In this document: piece by piece, positions 52,598-61,124 of the stretch | Numbering within the stretch: the stretch's first letter is position 1 | Layout of the letters: each line of letters begins with the position of its first letter | Assembly: GCA_965262665.1 (NCBI GenBank) | Contig: CBDHFR010000004.1 | Coordinates: 3,286,001 to 3,350,000 of the forward strand | Reading direction: 5' to 3' | DNA: 64,000 nucleotides | Source of the DNA: CBDBND01 sp965262665 | GTDB lineage: Bacteria > Pseudomonadota > Alphaproteobacteria > Rhodospirillales > Rhodospirillaceae | Notes under the pieces: generated by a model | What the model saw: the letters and a program-made list of their open reading frames with translations, nothing else | Database searches by the model: none | What the model was told of the DNA's origin: nothing | Program-made: the position numbers and the translations under genes

Positions 52598-53314
52598 TTA
52601 GGCCGCCCCTTCAACAATCAATATTAACTTGTCTCGCGTATCCATAAAGTTGAGCTGATCCTTATAGTTTCTTTCAGCGGCCTCAGGAGTGGACTCCGCA
52701 TCCGCCATGGCCTGCGCCAAGTCTTCAAACCAAAACTCAGCGATACCGTCGAAGACGGGAGCGCGACCCCCCTCGTATTCGGATTCTACTGTGTGACATT
52801 GGACATAGCGGTGAATAATCGGCAGCACCTCTACTGCGACTTTGGCGTGGGAGTTGCGCCAATAATCGCGGAAGTGCTCGACGGTCGTACCGTCCCGCAT
52901 ATTGATCGGACAGACCATTTTCTGCGCAATATGTGCAAAAGGCGCGTCTTTCATGACAAAGACACGCGACGCCACGACTGGTGAGTGTTTGTTGTCGATA
53001 ATGGGATCGAGCTGAGCGGCAATCGCGCCGTCATGCAAAGACCGCTGCGTATCGACGGCAGCCCCCTCACTCTCACATTCGATTTCCAACACGGCGTCAT
53101 AATCAGGGTTGTCGGACGGCGTATAGGCATTTTCATGCTGATGGCCAGCGGCCAGAGTAAAGAAATGAGAAGCAGCATTGTCCGTACTCAGCGTCTCCTT
53201 CATTGCACTAAGCGCATTTTTAAAGTCGTCTTGTGACACCGCCTGGAGACGGCGGAGAAAATGGAAGACTTTATACGTTCCTGCCGTTTTGTCCGCTGAG
53301 GATGACATATTCAT
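52598..53314 (-). CDS. EthD-domain protein
   Basis: 238 residues forming two ferredoxin-like halves. The second half carries the EthD pattern: KMVCPINMRDGTTVEHFRDY, WRNSHAKVAVEVLPIIHRYV, APVFDGIAEFWFEDLAQAMA. The first half (KVFHFLRRLQAVSQDDFKNA) is a diverged repeat. EthD-like dimeric alpha-beta barrels occur in ether and aromatic degradation and in polyketide ring chemistry. Start ATG 53314; a second ATG (MSS) lies two codons in. 24 bp separate it from the SnoaL gene. Confidence 0.85.
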   Translation of the reverse strand: MNMSSSADKTAGTYKVFHFLRRLQAVSQDDFKNALSAMKETLSTDNAASHFFTLAAGHQHENAYTPSDNPDYDAVLEIECESEGAAVDTQRSLHDGAIAAQLDPIIDNKHSPVVASRVFVMKDAPFAHIAQKMVCPINMRDGTTVEHFRDYWRNSHAKVAVEVLPIIHRYVQCHTVESEYEGGRAPVFDGIAEFWFEDLAQAMADAESTPEAAERNYKDQLNFMDTRDKLILIVEGAA

Positions 53315-53952
53315 ACGCCCTGTTTTCCTTGCCAGGCTGTAAGCTGGTTATAGATCTATCAGTCCAATTTGCTTAACGGGAAATCTCCTCTAGCTCCAGT
53401 CCTGAGCGAATATTGTCGAGAGAGAAAATGGCTGCGGCAGCGATGAGCATTGATGGAACAACAGCCCAGGTGAAAGCCCATTGCCATCCGATGGTCTCAA
53501 TCGCGATTGTCACTACGATGGGAAAGATGGCATGGCCGAGATAGAGCGCAAATGAAGCTGCAAACCCGACTGCCGTCGCACGCACGCGCGTGGGGAAGAC
53601 TTCTACGATGAGCATATTGAGTGCGGCCGCGTTGCCGTAAAAAAAGGGAATTATAACTTAATATTGACTATATCCCCAGCTTAACTCATCCTCTCATCGC
53701 TGCCAACAACACGCACGAGTGACCCCATGTCGGATCGCCCGTGAATTTTCCCGCTAAAACTAGATATCCGGCCCCCTGACCCTCTTGCTTGACTCGCAAC
53801 GGTTGCTGGAAACCTTAAGACTTGCCATGGCGTACGCCTAGGGCTTAGACGACCTACGCTAATAACTTGACCTAGATTAGCAAGCTCTAGAACTTTGAAT
53901 GTGAATGGTCAGACATCGGATTGCCTGTAAGCACCGGCATCAGACCATTTGG

Positions 53953-54024
53953 AGCGGGTGGACGGAATTGAACCGACATCTACAAGGTGGGAACCCTATT
54001 GCTCTACCATTGAGCTACACCCGC
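53953..54024 (-). tRNA. tRNA-Gly(UCC)-like passenger gene
   Basis: The 72-nt minus-strand sequence folds as a tRNA: acceptor arms GCGGGTG and CACCCGC, D arm GCTCAATGGTAGAGC, T arm GTCGGTTCAATTCCGTC. Counting gives anticodon TCC in loop GTTCCCA, but the anticodon stem pairs only three of five positions (AATAGG-like side against CCTTG-like side). No CCA encoded. It could be a functional Gly tRNA, a decaying copy or a decoy; it lies inside the transposon. Confidence 0.7.
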
Positions 54025-54025
54025 A

Positions 54026-54066
54026 GATGAGGCCCTGGAACTGTCGTTCCGGGGCCTCATCTTTTT
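54026..54066 (+). terminator. Strong hairpin with T-run next to the tRNA
   Basis: Stem GATGAGGCCCTGGAAC (54026-54041) and GTTCCGGGGCCTCATC (54046-54061) followed by TTTTT on the plus strand. As a rho-independent terminator it would stop plus-strand transcription entering from the flank; on the minus strand it overlaps the passenger stop codon and precedes the tRNA by a base or two. Confidence 0.6.
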
Positions 54067-54494
54067 ACGATCTTCACCCCTTTTGTATCAATATACGTCA
54101 CTTCCCCAACAATGCGGTTCGGATAAAATTCCGGCAAATAATACCTTTCGTCGGCATATTTGACGATGCCGTCCGTTTTGAACGTACTCAGATATGCGGA
54201 GATGGAGCTTGGATTAAGGCCCTCACACCGTTCTTCCGCAGACCGGATGGCTTCACCGACAGTTAGGCCGTGAGAACCGGCCTCCTTCAGTTTGTCGAGG
54301 ATTACTTGCTTCACCGATCCGTTGGCCCTTTGGGGCGCATCACCACCGACCGCGTTGATGCAGGTCTCGATTCCGATCAACTGCTGTTTGAGCCTTTCGA
54401 CCCGGCTTTGAAAGGAAATGATCTGGCGTTTGGTTTTGTCACGCTGTTCGCTTAGTTCGGACAGCACGACACTTCTCTCTTTGGAGAGCGACAT
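54057..54494 (-). CDS. IS1595 passenger protein with coiled coil and winged-helix-like domain
   Basis: 145 residues from ATG 54494 (GCAGGAGAA upstream). N-terminal coiled coil (VVLSELSEQRDKTKRQIISF, RVERLKQQLIGIETCI), then a winged-helix-like region SVKQVILDKLKEAGSHGLTV with GEAIRSAEERCEGLNPSSIS and AYLSTFKTDGIVKYADERYY. Probably DNA-binding. It lies between transposase and tRNA in the same direction, so all three may be one transcript. Role in the transposon unknown: regulation or target choice are possible. Confidence 0.65.
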   Translation of the reverse strand: MSLSKERSVVLSELSEQRDKTKRQIISFQSRVERLKQQLIGIETCINAVGGDAPQRANGSVKQVILDKLKEAGSHGLTVGEAIRSAEERCEGLNPSSISAYLSTFKTDGIVKYADERYYLPEFYPNRIVGEVTYIDTKGVKIVKR

Positions 54495-54593
54495 CTTGGA
54501 TTCTCCTGCCTGTAAGCACCCAGGAAATCTATACATTCGCCACGGTAAAATCAAGCTGATCTGGAGAGGGGTGGCCGGTTGACCGGCTCTCGT

Positions 54594-55532
54594 TCAGGCG
54601 GTCAGGTCCTTGTAGCTCAACCGCTTCCCGGCCAAGCCGTGGGCAACGCGGTTCATTTGGTCGGCGGTATCCAGTCCGCGCACGTTGTGGCGGCCTGAGA
54701 ACTCGTTGACGTACCGCTGTAAGTGCTTGGCGCTCATCTTGTGATACGTGCCTTTGTGCGCCCGTTTCAGCATGGCCCAAAAGGACTCAATACCTTGGGT
54801 GCTCGCCATCCCTGAGACGTACTCGCCTACGCTATGTTTGACGCTCTGGTGTTCGACGCCCTTCATGCCTTTGTATGCGCCCGCATCGTCGGTGTAGACC
54901 GTGGCCCCACCCAGCGCGACAGCCAGGACAAAGGCTTGCAGAGTTTTAGCGTCTGTCGTGCCAACCACCTTGGCTTTGACCTTATTCGTCTTGCGATCCT
55001 TTGCGCCCACAATGGCGGCCTTACCAACCGTGCCGCGACCGGCCCTCAGCTTCTTGCTGGCATGCTTGTTGGTCTCTTTGCCACCGAGATAGGTTTCATC
55101 GACCTCCACCGGGCCTACAAACTGCTCAAGAGCGCCAGCGCTCCATGCCTGGCGGATACGCTGGAGCATGTACCAAGCGGTTTTCTGGGATACCCCGATA
55201 TCCCTATGGAGTTTCATGCTCGACACGCCCTTGAGACTGGTCAGGTGCAAGTAGATCGCAAAGACCCATTTCCGCAGGGGAATCCTGGAATCGTGCATGG
55301 CGGTGCCGGTCTTGACCGAGAAGTAGGCCCGGCAATCGGTGCAGCGGTACGGCATGTTGTTGTGACTGGCTTCGTGTGTCTTTATACTGCCACAGTGTGG
55401 GCAGTAACGGCCATCGGCCCAGAGACGAGATTCAAACCATGCACGGGCTGTGTCTTCATCGGGGAACATGTCGCAAAGCTCTATCATCGTGATGCCTTTG
55501 CGGTCTGATTTTCCGGGGGCTGGATGTGCCAT
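54594..55532 (-). CDS. IS1595-family transposase
   Basis: 312 residues. An N-terminal zinc ribbon (CPHCGSIKTHEASHNNMPYR, CTDCRAYF), then FSVKTGTAMHDSRIPLRKWV, the DDE/DDN-type catalytic domain: GPVEVDETYLGGKE (first Asp), VYTDDAGAYKGM (second Asp), and HSVGEYVSGMASTQGIESFW with AMLKRAHKGTYHKMS, the E/N-containing end. Typical ISXO2-like transposase size and order. Intact, so the element may be mobile. Confidence 0.95.
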   Translation of the reverse strand: MAHPAPGKSDRKGITMIELCDMFPDEDTARAWFESRLWADGRYCPHCGSIKTHEASHNNMPYRCTDCRAYFSVKTGTAMHDSRIPLRKWVFAIYLHLTSLKGVSSMKLHRDIGVSQKTAWYMLQRIRQAWSAGALEQFVGPVEVDETYLGGKETNKHASKKLRAGRGTVGKAAIVGAKDRKTNKVKAKVVGTTDAKTLQAFVLAVALGGATVYTDDAGAYKGMKGVEHQSVKHSVGEYVSGMASTQGIESFWAMLKRAHKGTYHKMSAKHLQRYVNEFSGRHNVRGLDTADQMNRVAHGLAGKRLSYKDLTA

Positions 55533-56619
55533 TTGTCCCTGCCTTTCAATGATTTATGTATAACAGGCGGGGCTCAGAAAGTCAATATTAAGTTATAATT
55601 CCCTAAAAAAAGGCGGCCATAATTCCAAACCACAGCATGTCTTCAAACTGACTTTGCGGCAGCCATAGCAGACCAAGAGTCGCAATGGCACCGAGCACGG
55701 CCCAAATGACGCAGGTGTTCCGGCGGGTTATGACAAACTCACCAATAAAAGCGACAGCGATGTAGCCCAGCACACCGATACCGTAGGACATACCCACCAT
55801 TGCGGTGGCGGTTTCGATTGGATAGCCGCGGAATTGGTTGAAATATGCCGGAAAGAAGAACGCAGTCCCGGCATAGGCGCCACCAAAGAAAAAGAACGCA
55901 ATAAAGAACGCCACCGTACGTTTGCGCAGATCCGGCGCAAACAACTCAGAGAGTCTCTGCAAGAACGGTTCAGTGTCCGACTTGGAGTCCACCTGTCGCT
56001 GATTTCGCTCTTCCGTAAACCGTTTGCTTTCCGGCAATCTGCGCACCAGCAGAAAGGCGATCGGGATGACCAACAAGGCCGGAAGAAAGATGTAGCGCCA
56101 GCCAAAGTTGGCGATCAGAGGAACAACAAACAAAGAGGCAACGAACCAACCGATGGGATATCCGCACTGGATAAGCCCTACCATCAGTCCCCGGAAGCGG
56201 GATGGCGCAGCTTCAGCGACAAAAGCGATGGTGATCGGCCCGAGGCCATTGCTGAACCCCATGGCGAGCATACGCACCACGGTCAAACTGACCAACCCAA
56301 TGACAAAGGTATGGAGCCCAACCAAAAGCGCTGAGACGGCGAGACAAAACAAAAACATTGTCCGTCGGCCATAGCGGTCAGTCAGAGTGCCAATGACGGC
56401 AGCCGTCACCGCCGCAAAAGTAAAAGACAGAGCAAGGACCCAGCCCACGTCAGTTATGGGCGCGTTGAATTCCTCTTGGATTCCGGGGATTGCGTACCCG
56501 AATAGCGATTGGTCCATGCTGGTGAGGGTCCAGCCCACCATGCAGGTTATGAAAACGATTAAGGGGTAGCCCTTCATTTGGGACCAAAAAGAACCGGAAT
56601 CAGTCATGCAGGCGGTCCA

Positions 56620-57213
56620 CTAGGAAGGATCAGTCTCTGGCACGGGAGCTTTGCCGAGGTCTCCGCCGTATGGTCCCAGCGATTCGATCGTCACTTTAAG
56701 ATGTTTGATCAGCCACTGCCCGCCTTGACGCACATACTGCTCGTCATATCGGGCCGTTAGCACCATGGCTTGATCGCCTTCATGCATCACCATGGGTTGC
56801 CACAACAACCACTGGCCTGTCGCTGTGTCGCCATCGACCTCAATGATCGGATTGATGACGTAATGCAAGGCGAACTTGACGAAGTCAGGGGTGGTGGAAA
56901 AGAAATCTTTGATCCCTTGCCGAGTCGTTGCTCCGCCGTATTCAGCGCCGTCCCAGACCGCGTCTTCAGTGAACAACACACCCAATTTTTCTACGTTGTA
57001 ATTATCGTCACAAGCCGCTGCATATTTTCGCTTTAAGATCTTAATATCTTCGATATCGATTAATCGCTGTACCTGTTGTTCGAAACTCAACGCCTGTCCG
57101 TTGGAAGATTCAGCAGCAAGCCCTGTATTGATAACGGCATGGAATCCCAAGCAAGCCAAAACGATGATGATTGGCAACCAACATTTGATCGCACTGGTTT
57201 TTTGAGTGTGCAC
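56620..57213 (-). CDS. Exported SnoaL-like protein
   Basis: 197 residues with a signal or anchor (CWLPIIIVLACLGFHAVINT). The mature domain is SnoaL_4-like: QRLIDIEDIKILKRKYAAAC, LFTEDAVWDGAEYGGATTRQ, YVINPIIEVDGDTATGQWLL and ARYDEQYVRQGGQWLIKHLK. The IEDI(K)xLKxxYxxxxD pattern is typical of this NTF2 branch. An envelope-located isomerase or dehydratase is possible. It ends 13 bp before the MFS start on the same strand, so cotranscribed. Confidence 0.82.
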   Translation of the reverse strand: MHTQKTSAIKCWLPIIIVLACLGFHAVINTGLAAESSNGQALSFEQQVQRLIDIEDIKILKRKYAAACDDNYNVEKLGVLFTEDAVWDGAEYGGATTRQGIKDFFSTTPDFVKFALHYVINPIIEVDGDTATGQWLLWQPMVMHEGDQAMVLTARYDEQYVRQGGQWLIKHLKVTIESLGPYGGDLGKAPVPETDPS

Positions 57214-57235
57214 AAGCGGCCCCCAGGTTTACCTG

Positions 57236-58231
57236 TTAGAGATGATGAAGATCGGAAATAGACTTACTGACGTCGTAGCCTAACCGGCCATCGTCACGTT
57301 GGAAAATCTCTAAGACCTCACCGTTTAGACCATGGAACGTCTGCAAGTGAATGTCGCCCCATGGCGGCATAGTGAGTGATGCTTTGTCCGCAATTGCAAC
57401 GCCGCCCAAGCTGGTGACCAAGTCCGACGTCTCTGCCAGGTCATCGGTTTCAAAACTCAGCGCCAAAATGCCGATGTTGGGGGGAACGGCAACAGTGCGT
57501 TTATCGGCGCCTGGGTAGCCCTCATGGGCCGTGATCTCGACGCGCCCCAACGGACTCAATTCGGGTTTTTGCAGATTGACGTTGCGCAACTCCGACCCCT
57601 TAGGCAGGCCAGTGAGCCATTCGACATCCGTTAGAATCTGATCGTAGAGAACGGAAAAACCAAGCCCTTGATAAAAAGCTTTGACGCTGTCTGCATCGTT
57701 GCAATGCATGACCACCGTATGAATGCCACTGGTCGGTGTTTCAAGCGGCTCAAAGTGATCGGCATACTTGTTACCACTAAGTTCGAAGACATCGATTACC
57801 AGGCCATCGGGACCGATCCATTGAGTTTCGTCGGCCGAGACACCATCGAACACGGGCCACTGTTGGCGTTCGGTCCGTTCCCGCGCTCCTGCCGCCGCGA
57901 GTGCATCAAGTGTCTCGTCGAGCGAACTCACTTGAAAATTTAAGGCAAAAGGCCCTGCATCATGAAAGTGGTCGTGTTCTCCCCAAATTGCCTGTCCCGG
58001 TCGGTCGAAACCCAATAGACGAATAGAAGAACTTACGACACCGGGTGGCCCCACAACAGTGAAGCGACCAGTCATACCGCGTTGCAATTGCCAAGCTGCT
58101 GCTAGTGCTTTGTCTTGAGCGGAAAATTGACCGCTACCTTTCTCTTCGTACGAAAGTGCGGACGAAAAAAAAGATACCGCGTCGTCCAAGTCACTAACGG
58201 CTACGGTGACAGAACGAAGTTCAGAAATCAT
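57236..58231 (-). CDS. VOC-family (glyoxalase/extradiol dioxygenase fold) protein
   Basis: 331 residues with two VOC modules: SVTVAVSDLDDAVSFFSSAL ... FALNFQVSSLDETLDALAAA in the first, and IHTVVMHCNDADSVKAFYQG ... LSFETDDLAETSDLVTSLGG with LQTFHGLNGEVLEIFQRDDG in the second. Metal-ligand candidates are His in IHTVVMHC and Glu in GEVLEIFQ of the second module. Likely a lyase, dioxygenase or isomerase of the surrounding catabolic cluster. It begins 4 bp after the hydrolase stop at 58236, so the set is an operon. Confidence 0.85.
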   Translation of the reverse strand: MISELRSVTVAVSDLDDAVSFFSSALSYEEKGSGQFSAQDKALAAAWQLQRGMTGRFTVVGPPGVVSSSIRLLGFDRPGQAIWGEHDHFHDAGPFALNFQVSSLDETLDALAAAGARERTERQQWPVFDGVSADETQWIGPDGLVIDVFELSGNKYADHFEPLETPTSGIHTVVMHCNDADSVKAFYQGLGFSVLYDQILTDVEWLTGLPKGSELRNVNLQKPELSPLGRVEITAHEGYPGADKRTVAVPPNIGILALSFETDDLAETSDLVTSLGGVAIADKASLTMPPWGDIHLQTFHGLNGEVLEIFQRDDGRLGYDVSKSISDLHHL

Positions 58232-58235
58232 TGTC

Positions 58236-58989
58236 TCAGTCCTCCCCGTCCAGAAAACCGCGCACGATCTCCGCGGTCTCCGCCGTCTTTATGTCCAGGA
58301 ACCCATGCGCCCAACCCGGCAGATCTAGGAACCGGCTGCCCTCCTGGGTCAGGAGCGGCTTAATCCACGGTGTCTGCTCCCACAGGTCATCCTCGGGGTT
58401 AAGCACCAGGATCGGTTGGGAAATCTCCGCCATGGCCGCTTCCACGTCGTACTGGTAAGCGGCCTGGTGGCCCCAGTGGCTGATAGCGGGGTTGATGGCC
58501 TGGGCGTAGAAGACATTGCCGATCATCTGCGGTGTGCGCTCGGGCATGCTCCAGCGCAGCGAACCTTGCCAGCGTTCACTAAGGTGGGAGCCGGCCTCGT
58601 TGATCTCCATAGGTTTGATGATGACCTCGCGGTGGGCTCGTTCCTCGGGCGTCCAGTAGGCTATGGAGATGAGCACTGCGCGGCGGACCGCATCGGGACG
58701 TCGGCGAGCCAACTCCAGCGACACCTTAGAGCCGGTGTGGAATCCCATCACGTCGACGGTCTCTAGTCCCAGGGCAGTGATCACATCGTCCATGGCGGCA
58801 CCGAAGTCCTGGATGAGCGGTGGTTGCGGCGTCGGGTCGGAATTGCCGAAGCCGGGAGAGTCCACGGCGATGGCGAGCCTGTCCTTGCCCATCTCGGCCA
58901 GGAAGGTTTCGTAGATCACCGCGGCGTAGGGGCTCATATGAAAGCACATCAACGGCGGTCGTCCAGAGTCGGTCTCCGGTCGCGCCAAA
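58236..58989 (-). pseudogene. Alpha/beta hydrolase, N-terminally truncated by IS6 copy L
   Basis: The frame leaves IS6 copy L (LARPETDSGRPPLMCFHMSP) and ends at 58236, about 251 codons. AIAVDSPGFGNSDPTPQPPL, the nucleophile elbow reads GFHTGSKVSLELA (Thr at the usual Ser position, as in some HTG-type hydrolases), ILVLNPEDDLWEQT carries the acid and LPGWAHGFLDI the His. Only the first strand and the start are missing, perhaps 20-30 residues. First gene of the minus-strand cluster. Confidence 0.8.
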
Positions 58990-59041
58990 GGCATTGTCAG
59001 ACTAACTGGCCCGGAGCAGAAGAAGCCATAATAGAGGACTT

Positions 59042-59737
59042 TTAGGCTGCAAGTTGACACCACTCGGCCAGGGCGGTAGCTCGGTCTTGTTTGAAAGTAT
59101 CGCGGCGGTTGAGATGGCGTTGGTGGTTGAAATGGTTGTGGATCGAGGCGTGAATGGAGGAGAATTTCTGCAGGGTCTTGATGTCTCTGAACCGAGCCAT
59201 TGCCCCTTCCCGTCGTCGCAAGGGCTGATGTGAGTTTTCCGCCCGGTTGTTGAGCCAGCGCCTGGTCTCTTGACAATCTTCATTGCCAATCACCTTCATC
59301 GCAGCCCGGTATGACTTTAGCCTATCCGTGACGATCGAAGCCGGCCGGCCATAACGCTTCATGGCACGTTTAAGGAATTCAAGCGCAGCCCTGTGATCCC
59401 GCCGTTTCGTGGCATAGACCTCAAGCACTTCGCCTTCATGGTCAACGGCACGCCATAGATAATGTGTCTCGCTGTTGATGCGGACAAATACCTCATCAAG
59501 ATGCCAGCGCCACAGCGAATAGGATCCACGATGAACACGGCGTTTCCGGATCTCGGCTGCAAACAAAGGACCAAAGCGGCTCCACCAGTACCGTACGGTC
59601 TCATGGCAAACGTCGACGCCGCGCTCGGACAGAAGATCTTCGACCTGTCTCAGCGACAAGGGGTAACGGACATACAGCATCACCGCGCTGCGGATGACCT
59701 CAGGCGAACTGTTGAAATAACGGAAGGGATTGTGCAT
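59042..59737 (-). CDS. IS6-family transposase (copy L)
   Basis: 231 residues, almost identical to copy K, DDE triad intact. With one inverted repeat split it should not transpose by itself. Confidence 0.95.
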   Translation of the reverse strand: MHNPFRYFNSSPEVIRSAVMLYVRYPLSLRQVEDLLSERGVDVCHETVRYWWSRFGPLFAAEIRKRRVHRGSYSLWRWHLDEVFVRINSETHYLWRAVDHEGEVLEVYATKRRDHRAALEFLKRAMKRYGRPASIVTDRLKSYRAAMKVIGNEDCQETRRWLNNRAENSHQPLRRREGAMARFRDIKTLQKFSSIHASIHNHFNHQRHLNRRDTFKQDRATALAEWCQLAA

Positions 59738-59867
59738 CGCCGGAGGCTACGAGACCTTACGTCCCCGCTCAAGCCGATTTAGTCTGATGGTATGGACGCC
59801 CCCTTTTCGGCGTCGAGTGCGCCAGAATGGAGTTTGGTTTGAACTCCAGACAGAGGGAGCGTCCACG

Positions 59868-60887
59868 ATGGATATTACAACAATCGGTTTTGATCTGGCA
59901 AAGACGGTGTTCCAGGTTCACGGTGCTGATGGTGAGGGGCGAGCGGTACTACGGCGGAAGCTGCGCCGCGGGAAGGTGTTGGCGTTCTTCGCCGGATTGC
60001 CATCATGTCTTGTCGGCATGGAAGCCTGCGCCAGTGCGCACTACTGGGCGCGTGAGATACAAGCGCTGGGCCATGAGGTCCGGCTGATCCCGCCTCAATA
60101 CGTTCGCCCCTTCGTCAAGACGAACAAGAACGACGCGGCGGATGCGGAAGCGATCTGCGAGGCGGTGACGCGTCCGACGATGCGCTTTGCGCCGGCGAAA
60201 AGCGCCGAGCAGCAATCGGTTTTGATGCTGCACCGGGCCCGTGAGCTGTTGGTCCGTCAACGCACGATGGTGATCAATGCGCTTCGCGGCCACTGTGCGG
60301 AGCTCGGACTGATCGTCGCTCAAGGGGCGTCGAAGGTGGAGGAACTGGTTGCCATCATCGAAGATCCCGGTGATGTGCGACTGCCCCCTCTGGCACGCGA
60401 GGCGCTTGGCTCTCTGGTTGAGCAGCTCCATTCCGCTCAGGCCCGGATCAAGCAGCTGGAGGCGACGCTTTTGGCTTGGCACCGATCCAACCAGGCGAGC
60501 CGCCGGCTTGCGACGATCCCCGGCGTCGGTGTCATCACCGCGACGGCGCTGGTCGCGACGATCGGAGATGGCGCGCAGTTTCGCTCGGGCCGGCAGCTCT
60601 CGGCCTGGCTCGGTCTCGTGCCCCGACAACACTCGAGTGGCGGCAAGGACAGGCTGGGGCGGATCTCGAAGCGCGGGGATGGCTATATCAGGCGCTTGCT
60701 CGTGCATGGTGCGCGAAGCGTGCTGCGCTGGCGCCGCGCCAAGCCGGGCACGGGGCCTGGCTGGACCGACCGGCTCCTGGCGCGGCGGCCGACAAACGTC
60801 GTGCTGGTCGCCATGGCCAATAAGACAGCCCGCGTCGCCTGGGCACTGCTCAGATACGAGCGTATCTACCGACCGACGCCCGCCTGA
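59868..60887 (+). CDS. IS1111-type transposase (IS110 family)
   Basis: 339 residues from ATG 59868, after GGGAGCGTCCACG. RuvC-like DEDD domain: TIGFDLAKTVFQVHGAD (D9), CLVGMEACASAHYWAR (Glu), FVKTNKNDAADAEAICEA (two Asp). Then a coiled coil and the Tnp20 domain: LATIPGVGVITATALVA, LSAWLGLVPRQHSSGGKDRL with the serine nucleophile candidate in HSSGG, and RLGRISKRGDGYIRRLLVHG. Full length and apparently functional. Recombination by this family is guided by a noncoding RNA from the element, here expected downstream. Confidence 0.95.
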   Translation: MDITTIGFDLAKTVFQVHGADGEGRAVLRRKLRRGKVLAFFAGLPSCLVGMEACASAHYWAREIQALGHEVRLIPPQYVRPFVKTNKNDAADAEAICEAVTRPTMRFAPAKSAEQQSVLMLHRARELLVRQRTMVINALRGHCAELGLIVAQGASKVEELVAIIEDPGDVRLPPLAREALGSLVEQLHSAQARIKQLEATLLAWHRSNQASRRLATIPGVGVITATALVATIGDGAQFRSGRQLSAWLGLVPRQHSSGGKDRLGRISKRGDGYIRRLLVHGARSVLRWRRAKPGTGPGWTDRLLARRPTNVVLVAMANKTARVAWALLRYERIYRPTPA

Positions 60888-61124
60888 CCAGCTGGAAAGC
60901 GGATACAAACTTGCGAGGGTAACGACGATTTGATGGCGAAACAGGGCTCCACCCGAGATCGGCCAAACCCGAGGCATTGTCAGAGCTTTGAGCTCGTTAA
61001 TCTGACTGGGCGTCGATCTTTCGGATTCCATCAGGGCCAGCGGTCAGCGTACCGCAGCGCAAAGGCCGGATACATGACTGCAAGCTCTACCGCCGTTTTA
61101 AGTCAGTTTCTCCCTTGCAACACC
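60888..61124 (+). ncRNA. Putative seek/bridge RNA region of the IS1111-type element
   Basis: Noncoding region right of the transposase, where IS1111 elements encode their guide RNA. GGCATTGTCAGA (60973-60984) is the exact complement of TCTGACAATGCC in the invaded IS6 end, and TTAATCTGAC (60998-61007 region) matches TTAGTCTGAC on the other strand at 9 of 10 positions; the two flank a GAGCTTTGAGCTC hairpin. ATACATGAC (61070-61078) repeats the right junction (61135-61143). RNA boundaries are inferred. Confidence 0.65.

Larger units (their letters stand above)
53646..55603 (-). mobile_element. IS1595-family transposon with passenger gene and tRNA (1958 bp)
   Basis: Perfect 23-bp inverted repeats beginning GGGAATTATAACTTAATATT at both ends and an 8-bp target duplication TAAAAAAA (53638-53645, 55604-55611). 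Contents on the minus strand: transposase, passenger gene, tRNA-like gene, then about 305 bp (53646-53952) without a gene. TGCCTGTAAGCACC occurs twice, upstream of the passenger and beyond the tRNA. Confidence 0.95.
53373..56607 (-). pseudogene. MFS transporter split by IS1595 transposon
   Basis: The N-terminal part (55604-56607) has ten or so membrane segments with the superfamily motif GTLTDRYGRRTMFLF and VAEAAPSRFRGLMVGLIQCG; the C-terminal part (53373-53645) continues FYGNAAALNMLIVEVFPTRV, RATAVGFAASFALYLGHAIF. The frame joins exactly after removal of 53646-55603 and one 8-bp TAAAAAAA duplication, giving about 422 residues, an aromatic-acid/H+ symporter-like (AAHS or sugar porter) carrier. 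Fits a catabolic cluster. Now inactive unless the transposon excises. Confidence 0.88.

Noticed and set aside
60973..60984. GGCATTGTCAGA in the IS1111-type element as just another IS6 end remnant
   Set aside because: No further IS6 sequence flanks it, it lies in the expected guide region, and a second strand-opposite match follows; the remnant idea remains the main alternative.
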